From positions 129,755 to 193,754 of the forward strand of contig NW_003209596.1 of NCBI RefSeq assembly GCF_000006405.1: a stretch of 64,000 nt of DNA. Reading direction: 5' to 3'. This DNA comes from Perkinsus marinus ATCC 50983 (Eukaryota; Perkinsozoa; Perkinsida; Perkinsidae). The position numbers and the translations under genes are program-made. Below the pieces are notes generated by a model. That model worked only from the letters and a program-made list of their open reading frames with translations. It was not told the origin of the DNA and did no database searches. Position 1 is the first letter of the stretch, and every line of letters starts with the position of its first letter. This document shows positions 44,056 through 55,523 of this stretch, piece by piece.

Positions 44056-44790
44056 TCAGCATATCAACCCATCGTCGGCACTCTCATCTCCATCTTCGGC
44101 CTCTTGAGCAGTGGAAGTCATACTCACCGTGGGGTCCCTCGGTGGTTCCAATCCCAACGGGTCTTTGAATGCAGCGCTTCTTGATGTGAGGCTCAAACTG
44201 GCCGACCCTGATTCCGACGGGCTTTGCTCTGATCTGAGGATAGACCATCGAAATGAGCACCACGGCATCGGGGAGTATTACCTCCTCGACGACTGGTCGA
44301 AATGTGATCCATCTTGGGCTGCGGAAAGGTAGTCTTCCCTGAAGAAGAGGCCACACTTGCGAAGTTCTACTTCGATTGCTAAGCTTTGCTATAAACAATC
44401 TCCGTAGTGGAGCTGAGTCTATCGTGGCAGTATATATCGACATCTTACTATTAATGCATGTTTCCAGTGGCCGATCCAGATTTGGCAGCGAATCGATAAC
44501 GATGAGCGTGAATTCCTCACAGCATCGATTACGCACCGGCTCCATGCAATTTGAGTCTTATATTGAAAATTTTAGCCTTGAAGTCGTTCTGTCGTATTTA
44601 CAGTCTCTAGATGGTGTGTACTGCACTTACAATTGCTGGTCTTTCTCTTTCCATCCAGGAGGCAACAGCGACTGATACGCAGGTGTGGCATCGAGAACTT
44701 TGCTGAGCGTCAAATTATGCTTCTTCACATACCTGCATGCGACATCCATCAGTGACACTCTATTCGTAGTAGTAGTACGCATAATAAGCA
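44056..44790 (-). CDS. Possible small hypothetical gene
   Basis: Minus-strand segments with coding character: VSLMDVACRYVKKHNLTLSK and YQSLLPPGWKEKDQQL (44760-44627), then IEVELRKCGLFFREDYLSAA (about 44375-44315), then a tail ending DGDESADDGLIC with a stop at 44056. GTGAGTATG near 44130 would be a good donor. I could not connect all exons in phase and recognise no family. Confidence 0.3.
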
Positions 44791-44829
44791 TAGTAAGGAT
44801 GCTCAGGTGACAAGAAAGGAACATAGGCC

Positions 44830-45292
44830 TCCATTGCTGGGTTCAGTCGGCATGCAATCTCGGTCTGTTCTCCGTGAATTCTCATGAACCTACTGTTGCC
44901 ATATTATCTGTGTCAACTGATACCGGTGATATCAGTTCCGGTTCACCTTGCCGTATGATGTATGACTAGTAGTTCCCGAACAGTGACTCCCTCTGGCCTC
45001 GGAGGATCCGATACCACTCCATCAGCACATCGTGGGGGTTCGAGGAAAACAGGTAGGTAAGGCCCTACGGGTTTCTTACTCGCCATAGAGCCTCATGCAA
45101 TTATTCACCGATGAGTGTCACCATCACTGACACCACTGTGCGTTAACACAATATCAAAATAACGAGAGGAGCAGGGAAAGTGTCTTGAGAGGTAAATGTC
45201 AACTCATTCCCCATCAATAATGATAGCAACTGTATAGTTACGGGGCCTAAACTATCGAGCTCCTCTTAACATTCCATGCAGTGGAGGCTCAT
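44830..45292. other. Spacer downstream of MBF1, nothing recognised
   Basis: No gene or repeat is evident. It serves as 3' flank for MBF1 (-). Confidence 0.4.
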
Positions 45293-45865
45293 TTAGTTGC
45301 CGGCCTTGGCCTTGGGCAGTCGAGTACCAAGAATCCTGTTGAGCTTGCTGATGATGGCTCCGTTAGGGATAGCCTTGCCAGACTCATACCTGAGCATAAT
45401 AGATGAATATGGTTGCAAGTTGGGACCCGTACTCATTAATGACGGTGGGCTTCTCGTTGATTGCCTTAGCAAGATCAGCTTGACTCATCTTCTTAGCCAA
45501 CCTGGCCTGCTGAAGGGCGTGTCGGAACTCAGTGCTGATATGAGGATGCTTGTACACCTATAATCACAAGACAATGAGACACCTCAGTCTTCGTGTCACT
45601 ATCCTACAGCGTTGTCCTGATCGAGCTTGGCAGCATTGGCGGGAAGTCCCTCCTTGGTACTCATGTTCTGTCCACCACGCCACTTAGCGGTCACTTCAAC
45701 GTCTTGACCAGTCGTGAACCGACCAAGGGTAAATAGAGAGCAGCATGGGATCTAAGTTGGTCATCACCTCCTGGCGTCGTTTACTGCAGTCCTGCTCGCT
45801 GGGTTCTTCGGCCGACCCTTGTTGAGAACCACAGGGTTCCAGTCCTGCGACACATCAGCTGCCAT
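45293..45865 (-). CDS. MBF1: Multiprotein bridging factor 1, copy 1 (splice acceptor of intron 1 altered)
   Basis: Exons 45865-45768, 45713-45608, 45557-45433 and 45389-45293 add to 426 nt, 141 residues, the normal size. The N-terminus MAADVSQDWNPVVLNKG and the segment VTAKWRGGQNMS match the MBF1 domain. The Cro/C1-type helix-turn-helix reads ARLAKKMSQADLAKAINEKP and then YESGKAIPNGAIISKLNRIL. MBF1 is a nuclear coactivator and ribosome-associated factor. The odd point is intron 1 (45767-45714): where copy 2 ends ...TTCAG, this copy ends ...TTCAC, so the canonical AG is missing. Either splicing uses another site, the transcript is defective, or it is a sequence error. The C-terminus (GTRLPKAKAGN) is complete here only. 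Confidence 0.8.
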
Positions 45866-46193
45866 ACGAACCATTTTATTGAGATATAAAGCTTATGTTC
45901 AACTGCAAAGATCCATTGAGTTCTTCGGGTGGTTATATGTCTCTAAGCTATCCATTTGTTTTAGCGCGCGCCATTTCGAGATTTCGCACAGGTCCCCGGA
46001 TCTATCCCTGGCAGCGGTCATTTTCTATTTCGTCTGGTAGTATAGAACCGATCTCGCGAGTAAAACTGATGATCATGCTCCATGGGATTCGATCCGACTT
46101 GGGAGGCCCTCACTATCACTAGTTATCATAATAAGAACGAGTTGGGTTCCCGTCGAGATATAGTCGTTGGACTTTGTGGGAAGGGGAGCCCGT

Positions 46194-46360
46194 TGTAACT
46201 CCGGAACCTCTTGTTCCGCTAGAGATACGTGATACATCACTCCCCACTTCCTCAATACTCAAGTCATTACCGCTAATAGATGCCATAATCAACAGGCAGA
46301 GTAGTAGAGACATAAGGGGAAAAGATGCAATGATCAATGGCGTGACGCCCTTCTCCTTGG
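46194..46360 (-). repeat. Partial 3' LTR of element E2
   Basis: 167 bp identical or nearly so to 55524-55690, in the same orientation. The rest of the LTR (equivalent to 55691-55814) is absent at this junction; a 50-bp piece of it reappears inverted at 50133-50182. Confidence 0.85.
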
Positions 46361-49300
46361 TGTTGCCATCGGACGGAGCGATGCGCACAATACCACGAGC
46401 GAAGAAGAGGATGATTCCTAATATTGTGTGATGAGTATCCTTAGGCTATAACTGAGCTATGTAGCTTCGAGTGCTAGCTTGTAGCATAGGTTTGATTATA
46501 GATAAGTATAAGTTCTTGTCTTGTTCGGATCCAAGGATCTCTACTTGATTATCTGCTTCTACTACTAAGCTACCTTGGAGTTGGGTTATCACTTGGAAAC
46601 CTCTCTCTATCTCCAACAATCATCCGAGAATGAATTTCGAGACCGACGCCTTATCTGATACTATGATGGAATCTGAGCGTGCTCAGCGTAGACTTCGCCG
46701 TAATGAGGTTACTGAGCGTATGATCGCTCAGAGTCATGATTTTGTTTCGATTGGTGATGAAACTGATGTTGCTGGTGTTGGTGATGACCAGCTAGGTGTA
46801 GCTACTGTGGTGAATTCTGGTTTGACTGAAGCTGGTGAACGTGTTAGTGCTTCTAACCAGGATTATGTTTCTCATGCTCATAATCTTCCTGATCCTCCCC
46901 ACACCACTGACGATCCTTCAAGGGGTGACTCATCTGGCCGAGGTAGACCGGTGAATGGGCGGAATAATCAGCGTTTGCCACCTCGTGTTGCTCCTCGAGT
47001 TCCTCATTCTTCGAGAAACTCTCGTTTAGAGCCAGTGAACAGTAGCTTTGCGACTGATATTGGTATGGCTCAGGTTATTTCTACCTTGGTGTCTCAGGTT
47101 GGGACGCTTGCGACCACTGTACAAGGCCTATCTCCGATCACTATCAAGAATGGGTCATATGGGTCCTCTGCTGATGCGTTGGCTCGCAAGGAAGCAAGAG
47201 CAGAGCTAGCTGTTGCTCGTTTCCCGGTGTTTGTGGGAAACCATCGATATAAGGGTAGTGGCCCATGTTGTACTACCATCAGAGGTCATTTGGCATCGTT
47301 TGACCGCTTGCTTCGTATGAATTCTATAAAAGCTGGATCTCGAGTTTCGTATTTTATGCTGCTATATTCCCTGGATGATCCTGTCCGTGCCCGACTAGAT
47401 GCAGTAGTCGCTCAGTCGGGGTTATCGACGGAGTCGGTTGTTGAACCTGATGATGGTATTGACTTTGCAAACAAGTATTATTCGCTTCGTAAGTCCCTCT
47501 TATCCTGTTACTTAGACGCTATTGAGATCACGCGCCTTCGAAGAGAATGGCATAGTTTGGAGATGAAACCACAACAGCCCTTCTCCGAGTTCTCTGACCG
47601 GATTGACGAGTTGTGTGTTGGACTTTCACTGGTAGGCTCAACAGTGTCAACTGATGAGGTTTGGGATAAACTGATTACCCAATCTTGTTCTCCGTATGAT
47701 GATTTGGCTCTTATGTATAAATTACAAGGTACAAGTTTGATGTTGGCCCGTTCATATTTGGTATCTCGCGCTAAATTGGTACAACAGCGCTCACAGTCTG
47801 CTGGAGTGGCTTTAGAAGCTACTCGCATTCCCTTTGACTCTTTGGCGAGTGCTGCGGAAGATGTCTCGAAGTCTGGTGGTCATGGTGACTCGGTTAAGAG
47901 TGTTACTGGGAAGGTGAATTCTCGTTCTGTGAATCTTAAGCGCTTACCCACCAATGCCTGTAGACGATGTTTCCGGGAAGGTCATCTTGCTGATGCTTGT
48001 GATAGTGAGATGCCTACAGATATATCTCTCCGATGTCTTGGTTGTGGTTTTTATGGTCATAAATTGTCTGATTGTCGTATGGCTAAGTCGAGGAAGTTAT
48101 CGTGTAAGCGTTGCTCTGGTACTGGACATATGTCTTATATCTGCAGACAAGACCGAGTTGTTGAGTCCCAGGAAAGAAGATCTGCTGATCTCACTAAGAG
48201 TGAGGAGAAGGCTGTCCCCGCCGATGGAGATCAAGGTGGTAGTTCAAAGAAGAAGTCAGCCCTTCTCTCTGTAGTGGAACCTACTGCTCCTGCTGCAAGT
48301 TGGTTTTCGTTTTTGAATTGTACTACTGGTATTGAGGGATTGGATGACGGTCCTCATGATCCGTTGAAAGCTAACGTCTCACTGCGGTCATATGATGTTA
48401 ATGTGGGTGATTTAGAAGTGTCAGTTATGCTCGATACTGGAGCTGGTAGATCGTTTATCCACAAGTCTGTTCGTGATTCACTGAATTCTGTTTATATCCG
48501 TGAGACTCGTGCTATATCTGCATCAGCTACTTTGGCTGATTCAACTGTCATGCGGTTCACTGAGGCTATTCGTGTGACAATTGTGACTCCACAGCCATCT
48601 GGGGCTGAAGCTGGTGTTTGGCTTTTGGTATCTCCTGTGCTCAGCTGCAATATGATTTTGGGCATGAATGCTTTGCGAAGTTTGTCGCTTCTGGTATTCG
48701 TGAGCAGCGATGCAACACTACTGAGAGCCTCTCTGACTGAAGTTGATGTCCGCCGTGCTATTTCAGACAGTGCTACTCGTATAATGACTTGTCAGGATAA
48801 TCCTCCAGTTGAAGAGCAGCCTGTTGACTCGTCATCTTCTGGTTGTGCGAGTCCATTGCCTGACGACTCCTCACCTTCGTGTTGTGATTTTACGTCGCCG
48901 GACGACTGCGGAATGCCCGAGTTGCTTTATGACACACAGTTGTGCCGTATAGTTGATGGGCATGATGATGTAGAGGGGTTTAATAAGTTTGTATCTGCGA
49001 CGATGTTGAATTGGGGGAGCAAGAATACACAAGATGATCTTGAGCAGTCACCTGAGTGCAATCTTGCTACCTCTTCTCCTTCGCCTTCAGATGACCAGTC
49101 TCCTTGCACTCTGCCTCCGGTATTCGGTGATGTTGGTTATGGGCAATCTACTGTATTTGTTGGTCTTACACCAGATCGTCATGTTTGCTCTGATGGCAGT
49201 ACTAGAATGGCACTGCGTTATACTTATGATATTCCATGGTTATCTAATAAGAGATTGCCACGTCCCTTGAAAGAAGACTGGGCTCGTCTTTTCAAGAAGG

Positions 49301-50132
49301 ATGCTATGTTGGTACAGAAGCTCAAGAAGGAAGGACATTTTGATGCTTATGATAATGTCTTCCGTAAATATGAAGACCAAGGAGCTATGGTGGAGATTCC
49401 TATCAAATCTGATGATTTTGCTCAGATTGATGCTGTTATACCACATTTTCCGGTTTATGCTCCGAGTGCGGTGTCTACGAAGGTTCGTCCCGTCATCAAT
49501 GGTATTTATTATAGGGGTATCATCGGCAATGGTCGAGGAGATGAAGATCCGAAGGCTAATACTCTCCGTAGTACTATACCCTCTCTCACCGTGTTCCGTT
49601 GTTATGAGCACGTGTATTTGAGTGATTTGAAGATGGCCTTTTATCAGCTCGCTAATGCTCCAGCTGCTAAGTATGTTTTTTGCATTGTTTGGAACTCTCG
49701 TGTGTTTCGTCTGAGAGGTCCCGGTATGGGGGCCCCTCATGCACCATCTTGTTTGCAAGATGCGGTGTGTCGTCTAGGCAAACTTTCGGTTGCTAAATTG
49801 CCTATTCCCATTTCTAAGAAGCTCGAGTCGGAGAAGTTTGGTCGAAAATGTATCTGTTGGAAACCGTATATGGATGATGTTGTTCTTGGTGCTACTTCAC
49901 GTTCACTACTTGATGTAGCTCATACGGCTTTCACTTCTGCGTGTGATCGACGAGGTTTTCCCTTCCAGCCTGCTAAGGAAAGAGATCGGCCTCCAGCTGA
50001 GGGTGAGAGCTCTGTTAGTGTGTTGGGATATGGGTGGTATCCTCAGGATGTCCTGGGTCCACAACGAGCTTCTCAACAACTTCCTAGTAGAGGAATGTTG
50101 CCAGCTAACCCGACATACTGTCGGGGGGTAGT
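46361..50132 (+). mobile_element. Second retroelement E1, 3'-truncated, embedded in E2's left end
   Basis: Starts at the break in the E2 LTR with TGTTGCCATCGG; a TGTTG...CAACA interval (46361-46617) ahead of the frame could be its own LTR, but no second copy is seen to prove it. It contains the gag-PR-RT frame 46630 onward. RNase H and integrase are missing; the sequence changes to the inverted E2 LTR fragment at 50133. Confidence 0.6.
46630..50131 (+). CDS. E1 gag-protease-reverse transcriptase polyprotein (incomplete)
   Basis: One open frame, ending 1238 residues downstream at 50346 after crossing the element junction. Gag-like helical region (about 190-400, with LRREWHSLEMKPQQPFSEF), three consecutive CCHC/CCHC-like zinc knuckles near 445-510 (CRRCFREGHLADAC, CLGCGFYGHKLSDC, CKRCSGTGHMSYIC), an aspartic protease motif LDTGAG near 602, then reverse transcriptase with VRPVINGIYY, YLSDLKMAFYQL and an intact YMDDVV catalytic box near 1080. 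The order and the missing RNase H/integrase show truncation. The lineage is unclear: the RT wording is not typical Ty3, and Bel/Pao or a divergent clade is possible. Codon use is AT-richer at third positions than in the E2 frame. Confidence 0.78.
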
Positions 50133-50182
50133 TGTCACTCCTAGATCCATAAATAGTATCTTGCTGAGTCATCACGACAATG
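50133..50182 (+). repeat. Inverted 50-bp E2 LTR fragment
   Basis: TGTCACTCCTAGATCC...GACAATG here is the reverse complement of 55765-55814 with one mismatch, so it points opposite to the E2 LTRs. It marks a rearrangement joint between E1 and the 3' end of E2. Confidence 0.88.
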
Positions 50183-50186
50183 TCTA

Positions 50187-53100
50187 TCACTGTATATATC
50201 CTCTCTGGCTGAGCAGCTCTATCGATTCGGAGCTGAGCTTGCCATCCGGTTCGAGGAAAGTACCAGAAGTTGAGAACTTCACTTCGGACTTAGAAACCGT
50301 AACCAGCCTTCTTTCACGCGGCTGTCTACGGAACCAGAACAGATGAGTAGGGGACGCATACGGTTCAACCTTGACCTTGTCACGCAGAGGCTCAGACACG
50401 ACTCTACCAACATCAAGAGACTTTACCTGGCCGTCAAGTTCCTCGACTTCGAACATAATCATCATGTCTGGAGTGAGAGAGTTAAACTCGACCTTCATGG
50501 CCTGGTGGTCTTCTCCCGCGACGTCAGAATAGCAGGGATCAGGGCAATAGGGGACGCACTGTCCACGGCTGACAGGATCTTCCTCACCACGCAGGTAGAC
50601 GAGGGAGCCATCGACGTTTCCAATACGGAAGGGGCCTAGGGCCACCCGGCCACCATAACCACGTAGCTGGACAACAAAAACCAAATCGCCCTCGTGCAGG
50701 TCGTTGCCGTAAGAGCCAGAGCGCCACTTCTCGGCGCGCGAGATAGCAGCAGCTCGGCTGCGATCTCTAGATCTTCGTTTCTGCTCAACGATGATGTTCA
50801 GCATGTTCTCGATCTTCTCCGGATCCGCCGGACCCGGATCATTATCACCGTAGACAACTTCAAGTAAGGTTTTAGGCTTCTTTCCTGTAACAATCTCATA
50901 AGGACAATAGCCACATCCATCTGCAGCAGAAGAATTATGGAGCAGTCGGGCAGCTGCGACGAGAGCCTTCAGCTGGACCGCACCGGTAATGACCTCGCCA
51001 GAACGACGAATGACATACTTAATCTCCTTTACCGCAGCCTCAGCGATACCGTTCCCTCTCGGCCAATACGGAGGTGATAATGTCCTCGTCACTTGATGAC
51101 GTTCAAAGAGAGATTTCACAGTCGCCGAGCAGAAGCCTGCATCATTGTCATGGGTGATCGAATCAAACCACCCCCATCGGCTTACCCAAACATCGTAAAG
51201 GGCCAAGGCAGTCGACTGAGCAGACTTGTCATCGACCACGCACGCTTCAAGCCAGCCTGTCACCTTATCAACGACAACCAAGACATAGAGACCATTGAAG
51301 GGTCCCAAGTGATCCATAGCGACCGAGGAGAACCTTCTGGCCTCAACCGGGATAGTGGAGAAAAGGTCATACCGCGGGCTGGCAGCAGCGGCACGCGCAG
51401 CGTGTCTGGCGCACCCAACGCAAGTGCTGCAGTAGGCGTCGATGTCAGGGCTCATCTTGGGCCACCAGACTGTGCTCATCATGGCGCGGAGCATCCTTTC
51501 AGGGGAAGCATGGCCATCACCATGCGCTGCTTCCAAGGCTTGCGAGCGATCTCCTTCTGGGACATAAGTTCGGATCCCGCCCTTGGAGTCTTGGTAGACC
51601 CAGTCCGGATCAACTCTCCGTACTCGATTAGAATTAACGAGACCGATAAGCTCAGGAGGTACATCTTCCTCAAGTCTTTGACCCGCAACAGGGAGCACGG
51701 CCACGCCATCGTCAGTTGAAAGGCTGTCGTTCATGAGAGCCTCGTCGTCTTCCTCAGAGCACAGTGAGCTATTGTCGAAGTTATCAGACACCAATACAGC
51801 TGTTGTACTGTACACCCCCATAGTGTCAGTATCAGCCTCGGCGAGAACTCTCGAAAACATATCCGATAGGCAGTTCTCAGAGCCACGACAGTGAAATATT
51901 CTGACGAATGGGAGCACATCAACAACGCTCTCGACCCATCGACACCAGCGTTTATACCGGACTTGATTACGGGTGAACTCGGAGTAGTCAGGGACAGCCT
52001 GAACTTTGTGAATGGCAACTGCACTGTCGGAGTGAACAACGACAGGCGCTCGTCTCCCGCTTTTGGTAGGGATTAGCAGCAGCACCCTCGCTCTGCGGAG
52101 ACCCTCTACCAGGGCGAGACCTTCACAGTCAAAGGTTGCATAACGTTTTTCATGCCCACGGAGACGACGGCTGCCGACCATAAGCACAGCACCATGTTCA
52201 GCCAAAATGTCCGGCGTCGGGCCAGAGTACTCAGAGTTTAGATCACCCATATCCGAGAGTGCGCCTGGGCACTCACCGAAACGTACTCTCCACAATACAT
52301 AGGATATCCCACAGTCGCTGGCATCTGTCTGCAACACAAAGCCTTCGCCCTCCTCGAGCTCAGAGTCGATCGGTTGAAAAGCGAAGACATGCTGCCGCAA
52401 GGCCGATCTCAGCCAATCAAAGGCAGCATCATGCAGGTCGGTCCATTTGTAGGGCTTATTCTTCCCGAGAATATCTTGTAAGGGAGCAAGATTCACTTGT
52501 AACTCACCTTGACCATAAGCCGCTCTTAGGTAGTTGATAGTCCCCAACAATGACTGTAGCTGCTGCCTATTGAGAGGTCTAGGGAGTGACTCCAGAGCCG
52601 CCACAGCCGCTGGCTCCGGTTGCCACCCATTGGATGACAGTCTCATTCCGAGAAAGCCGATGATGTCGGTAGGAGGTTGAGTTTTCTCAGGGCTGATGGG
52701 AATATGGTAGTCCGCCAGACGCTTACAGATAATCTCGAGAACAGCTCTCGTAGTTTCTACAGAACAGCCGCATATCAATATATGGTCGACAAAGGTCAGA
52801 ACGACAACTCGTCCCTTGAACTTATCGAGCTCAGATATACCAGATAGGATCCAGTGTATTTGACGACTCCACCAATATGGAGCCGTGCACAGGCCTTGCG
52901 TAAGAACCTTCCACCGGAAGGTATGGTATCCCAAGGTAGCGCCTAGAAGCTCAGAAGACTGCGGAGACACTCGTACCGTGTAGAAGGCATCCTTCACATC
53001 CAACGAAGCAAAGGAGGTAGCCCAACGAGGAATCTGAGCTAGTAAGTGCTCAGTATGGGCCTCATCGGGGAAGCAATAAACCGGTAGACGTTTGTTGACA

Positions 53101-55451
53101 GATCTTAGATCCGTCAACAACCTCCACGCGCCGCTTTTCTTGCGCTTCAGAAAGCATGGGGAGATCCACTGATCAGGTGGACCGTCTTTGTCGATGAACT
53201 CGATGTAGCCCTTCTTCTCATAGTCACGGAGAGTCTCCTCCGCGATCCTACGCTTTTCTGGAGCTAGTGGATACCCTCGGTGACGTATAGTGGGATGCCG
53301 TTTCTTGCACTCAATGTTGGCGACAGGTAGAGGCGGTAGCTGATCGCCTCCATTTTGCTTAACACTGATTAGTCCCAAAGAGGCCACCTGGGGGATATGT
53401 GACCTATTCAGCTTCGGGCATGGTGAGAAGACAATATCTGTCTTCGCAAAGTCAAGTTTTGCTTTCAAAAGGCGAAGGCAGTCTATCCCGGCGATGACAT
53501 CAACATCCACTGGTAAATTCTTCACCAGATAGGCCTTGATCTCCAAGGTGGCAGCAGAAGGATCCGTCTTGATAAGAAGCGAGACCGGTTTCGCTGTGCA
53601 AGTTCCACCAACACCAGTGATTGTGATATCTGGCCGTGAAGGATCAACATGAGAGCAGGGAGTAGAAGAGCGATTCGACCCTACCAAAGTGACTTGGCTA
53701 CCGGAATCCAGTAGTGCTCTGAAGGGTTTGGATTTTGCTCGACCATCGTAGAGGTTCACAAGTAATAGATCATGTTCTCGTAGTTGACCACTCACCTCCC
53801 CGGCGATGCTGTTATGTCCGTCCCCTGAACTCGCCGGCACGGCATATGAAACCGCGACCGCCGTAGATACGAAGTGGGATGTACACTGCGGATCACCACA
53901 CTGGTCTTGCTGTGGGCTCCCATCTTTCTCAATAGCGACACTGCTCTTCACCACTCTCTTCGGACATTCCGAAGCTCGATGACCTTTCTCGTTGCAGTCA
54001 AAACAGCGGCCCTCCTTGAACGCTAGGTCCTTCTTAGGATCACGCTTGTTGTTCTTGACGTCAACCTTGGTAGGTTTGGCGCTACCCTGAGAGAATTTGC
54101 CATCAGCGACCTTGTGCTTCTTCTTATTACGGGCCTTTCGTGACCCGTCAGGTTGCTTCTGGTCGGTGTCACCCGACTTGGCTAGGCCTTGAGGAGCATG
54201 GGGATCTACATTAGGGTCGCCGCTTGGACTGTAGTATAATTCAGGTCCCACTCCTCGCTGCTCAAGCGCTTCCGATTTCAGTGCTGACAACTCAGCCTTC
54301 GGCAGCACACGGAGAGCCAGTCCTGACTCTCTCATACACATGACAGTTTCGTAGAACGCGTCGTAGTCGCCTGCCACCGACAGCTTACTCCACCACAAGG
54401 TCATGAGGCGTCGCCATGATGCGTTAGACAGCATAGCGCTCAGCAGTCTGTCTCGACGTTGAGGCCACGTGATACCACCATTGGTCACAAGTAGCGTCCA
54501 TAGCTCTTCCTCTTCCCCGAGGAGAGAACATAGGGTGTCATTCTCGACAGCTACGATAGATGACCAACCCGCCATGACTTTGGCGATAGAGATCTTCGGC
54601 CGTTCATCATTGATGGCCTTCCGAACCAACTCGATCCATTCGCGGATCACGGTGGTATACTCCACGTAGTCACTCTTGAACTGAGAACGTTGGTGTTCGG
54701 ATGCCTTCGTCAGGTCACAGCCATGCCATTTGTGCCATCCCGCTGCCGCAAGGTAGTTCGACTGCGAGCACACCGAAACCAAGCAACGTCGTAGAGCAGA
54801 GGTAACAGATAGCGGGAAAAGGTAGACCAAGGTGAGTAGTTCGACAGTCGGGCTAGCCCTAGAAGCTGAGAGAGATCTGTCGAGTTTGTCGCAGAAATCA
54901 CCAAACTTTTTCGATCGGCTGGTAGCATCGACTTGACGTGGGGTTTTCTTGCTGTGCTTGGCACTTCTAGAGCACGGAGAGTTAGGTAGATAACCGATAT
55001 CCCAGTTCTCACTGAACTTGTTGATATTGGTGCCAAGAGCTTGGCCATCTCGACCGATAAGAGAGGTCGTCGATGAAATCCAAGGGTTTTTGCCTACCCC
55101 CAAGATAGTGACTAGGAGCTCGTACGTACTCATCATTAGAGCACCCTCTAGGCGAGGTAAGGACAAGTTCGCATCCCCAGCACGAGGGTCGGCCTCGGCC
55201 ATCAACGCATCAATGGCCGCCAAGTTGCGCTTAGTGTGATTCGGCACACCTAGCGGTGGTAGCAAGATATCCGATGACAGGGGAGTAGACTGACGGCTCC
55301 CATATCTCTCATGATCATCCCTCTCCGAGGCTTTGTCATCTTCGTCAGGGCCATCATCAGACTCGGTGCCGTTGTCGTGGCTCTCCTCTTCCTCATAGTC
55401 ATCAGCGATGTCTTGCCCATGACCCGTCCTAGTAATGATAGCCGATACCAT
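50187..55451 (-). CDS. E2 Ty3/gypsy-type gag-pol polyprotein (RT catalytic box altered)
   Basis: A single uninterrupted frame of 1754 residues from the first ATG after the LTR and primer-binding site; the frame is open upstream through the LTR. Domain order and rough positions: gag; CCHC knuckle CFDCNEKGHRASEC (about 480); protease ALLDSGSQVTLVG (about 575); RT (TDLRSVNKRL about 780, SLDVKDAFYTV about 815); RNase H LQTDASDCGISYVLW (about 1040); integrase zinc finger with H..H...C..C (about 1320-1360) and catalytic core DHLGPF, HDNDAG and AEAAVKE (about 1380-1470). RT before integrase defines the Ty3/gypsy order. The YxDD box reads FVDH: CAT at 52782-52784 replaces the second Asp, which should abolish polymerisation. 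Otherwise intact, so inactivation looks recent. Confidence 0.88.
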   Translation of the reverse strand: MVSAIITRTGHGQDIADDYEEEESHDNGTESDDGPDEDDKASERDDHERYGSRQSTPLSSDILLPPLGVPNHTKRNLAAIDALMAEADPRAGDANLSLPRLEGALMMSTYELLVTILGVGKNPWISSTTSLIGRDGQALGTNINKFSENWDIGYLPNSPCSRSAKHSKKTPRQVDATSRSKKFGDFCDKLDRSLSASRASPTVELLTLVYLFPLSVTSALRRCLVSVCSQSNYLAAAGWHKWHGCDLTKASEHQRSQFKSDYVEYTTVIREWIELVRKAINDERPKISIAKVMAGWSSIVAVENDTLCSLLGEEEELWTLLVTNGGITWPQRRDRLLSAMLSNASWRRLMTLWWSKLSVAGDYDAFYETVMCMRESGLALRVLPKAELSALKSEALEQRGVGPELYYSPSGDPNVDPHAPQGLAKSGDTDQKQPDGSRKARNKKKHKVADGKFSQGSAKPTKVDVKNNKRDPKKDLAFKEGRCFDCNEKGHRASECPKRVVKSSVAIEKDGSPQQDQCGDPQCTSHFVSTAVAVSYAVPASSGDGHNSIAGEVSGQLREHDLLLVNLYDGRAKSKPFRALLDSGSQVTLVGSNRSSTPCSHVDPSRPDITITGVGGTCTAKPVSLLIKTDPSAATLEIKAYLVKNLPVDVDVIAGIDCLRLLKAKLDFAKTDIVFSPCPKLNRSHIPQVASLGLISVKQNGGDQLPPLPVANIECKKRHPTIRHRGYPLAPEKRRIAEETLRDYEKKGYIEFIDKDGPPDQWISPCFLKRKKSGAWRLLTDLRSVNKRLPVYCFPDEAHTEHLLAQIPRWATSFASLDVKDAFYTVRVSPQSSELLGATLGYHTFRWKVLTQGLCTAPYWWSRQIHWILSGISELDKFKGRVVVLTFVDHILICGCSVETTRAVLEIICKRLADYHIPISPEKTQPPTDIIGFLGMRLSSNGWQPEPAAVAALESLPRPLNRQQLQSLLGTINYLRAAYGQGELQVNLAPLQDILGKNKPYKWTDLHDAAFDWLRSALRQHVFAFQPIDSELEEGEGFVLQTDASDCGISYVLWRVRFGECPGALSDMGDLNSEYSGPTPDILAEHGAVLMVGSRRLRGHEKRYATFDCEGLALVEGLRRARVLLLIPTKSGRRAPVVVHSDSAVAIHKVQAVPDYSEFTRNQVRYKRWCRWVESVVDVLPFVRIFHCRGSENCLSDMFSRVLAEADTDTMGVYSTTAVLVSDNFDNSSLCSEEDDEALMNDSLSTDDGVAVLPVAGQRLEEDVPPELIGLVNSNRVRRVDPDWVYQDSKGGIRTYVPEGDRSQALEAAHGDGHASPERMLRAMMSTVWWPKMSPDIDAYCSTCVGCARHAARAAAASPRYDLFSTIPVEARRFSSVAMDHLGPFNGLYVLVVVDKVTGWLEACVVDDKSAQSTALALYDVWVSRWGWFDSITHDNDAGFCSATVKSLFERHQVTRTLSPPYWPRGNGIAEAAVKEIKYVIRRSGEVITGAVQLKALVAAARLLHNSSAADGCGYCPYEIVTGKKPKTLLEVVYGDNDPGPADPEKIENMLNIIVEQKRRSRDRSRAAAISRAEKWRSGSYGNDLHEGDLVFVVQLRGYGGRVALGPFRIGNVDGSLVYLRGEEDPVSRGQCVPYCPDPCYSDVAGEDHQAMKVEFNSLTPDMMIMFEVEELDGQVKSLDVGRVVSEPLRDKVKVEPYASPTHLFWFRRQPRERRLVTVSKSEVKFSTSGTFLEPDGKLSSESIELLSQRGYIQ

Positions 55452-55523
55452 GGTGTCGGGAACGGGGCAGGGTGGTTGCACATCCTCGAAGGCAACGTTC
55501 CCTGCCCCACGGTGGGTGCCAAT

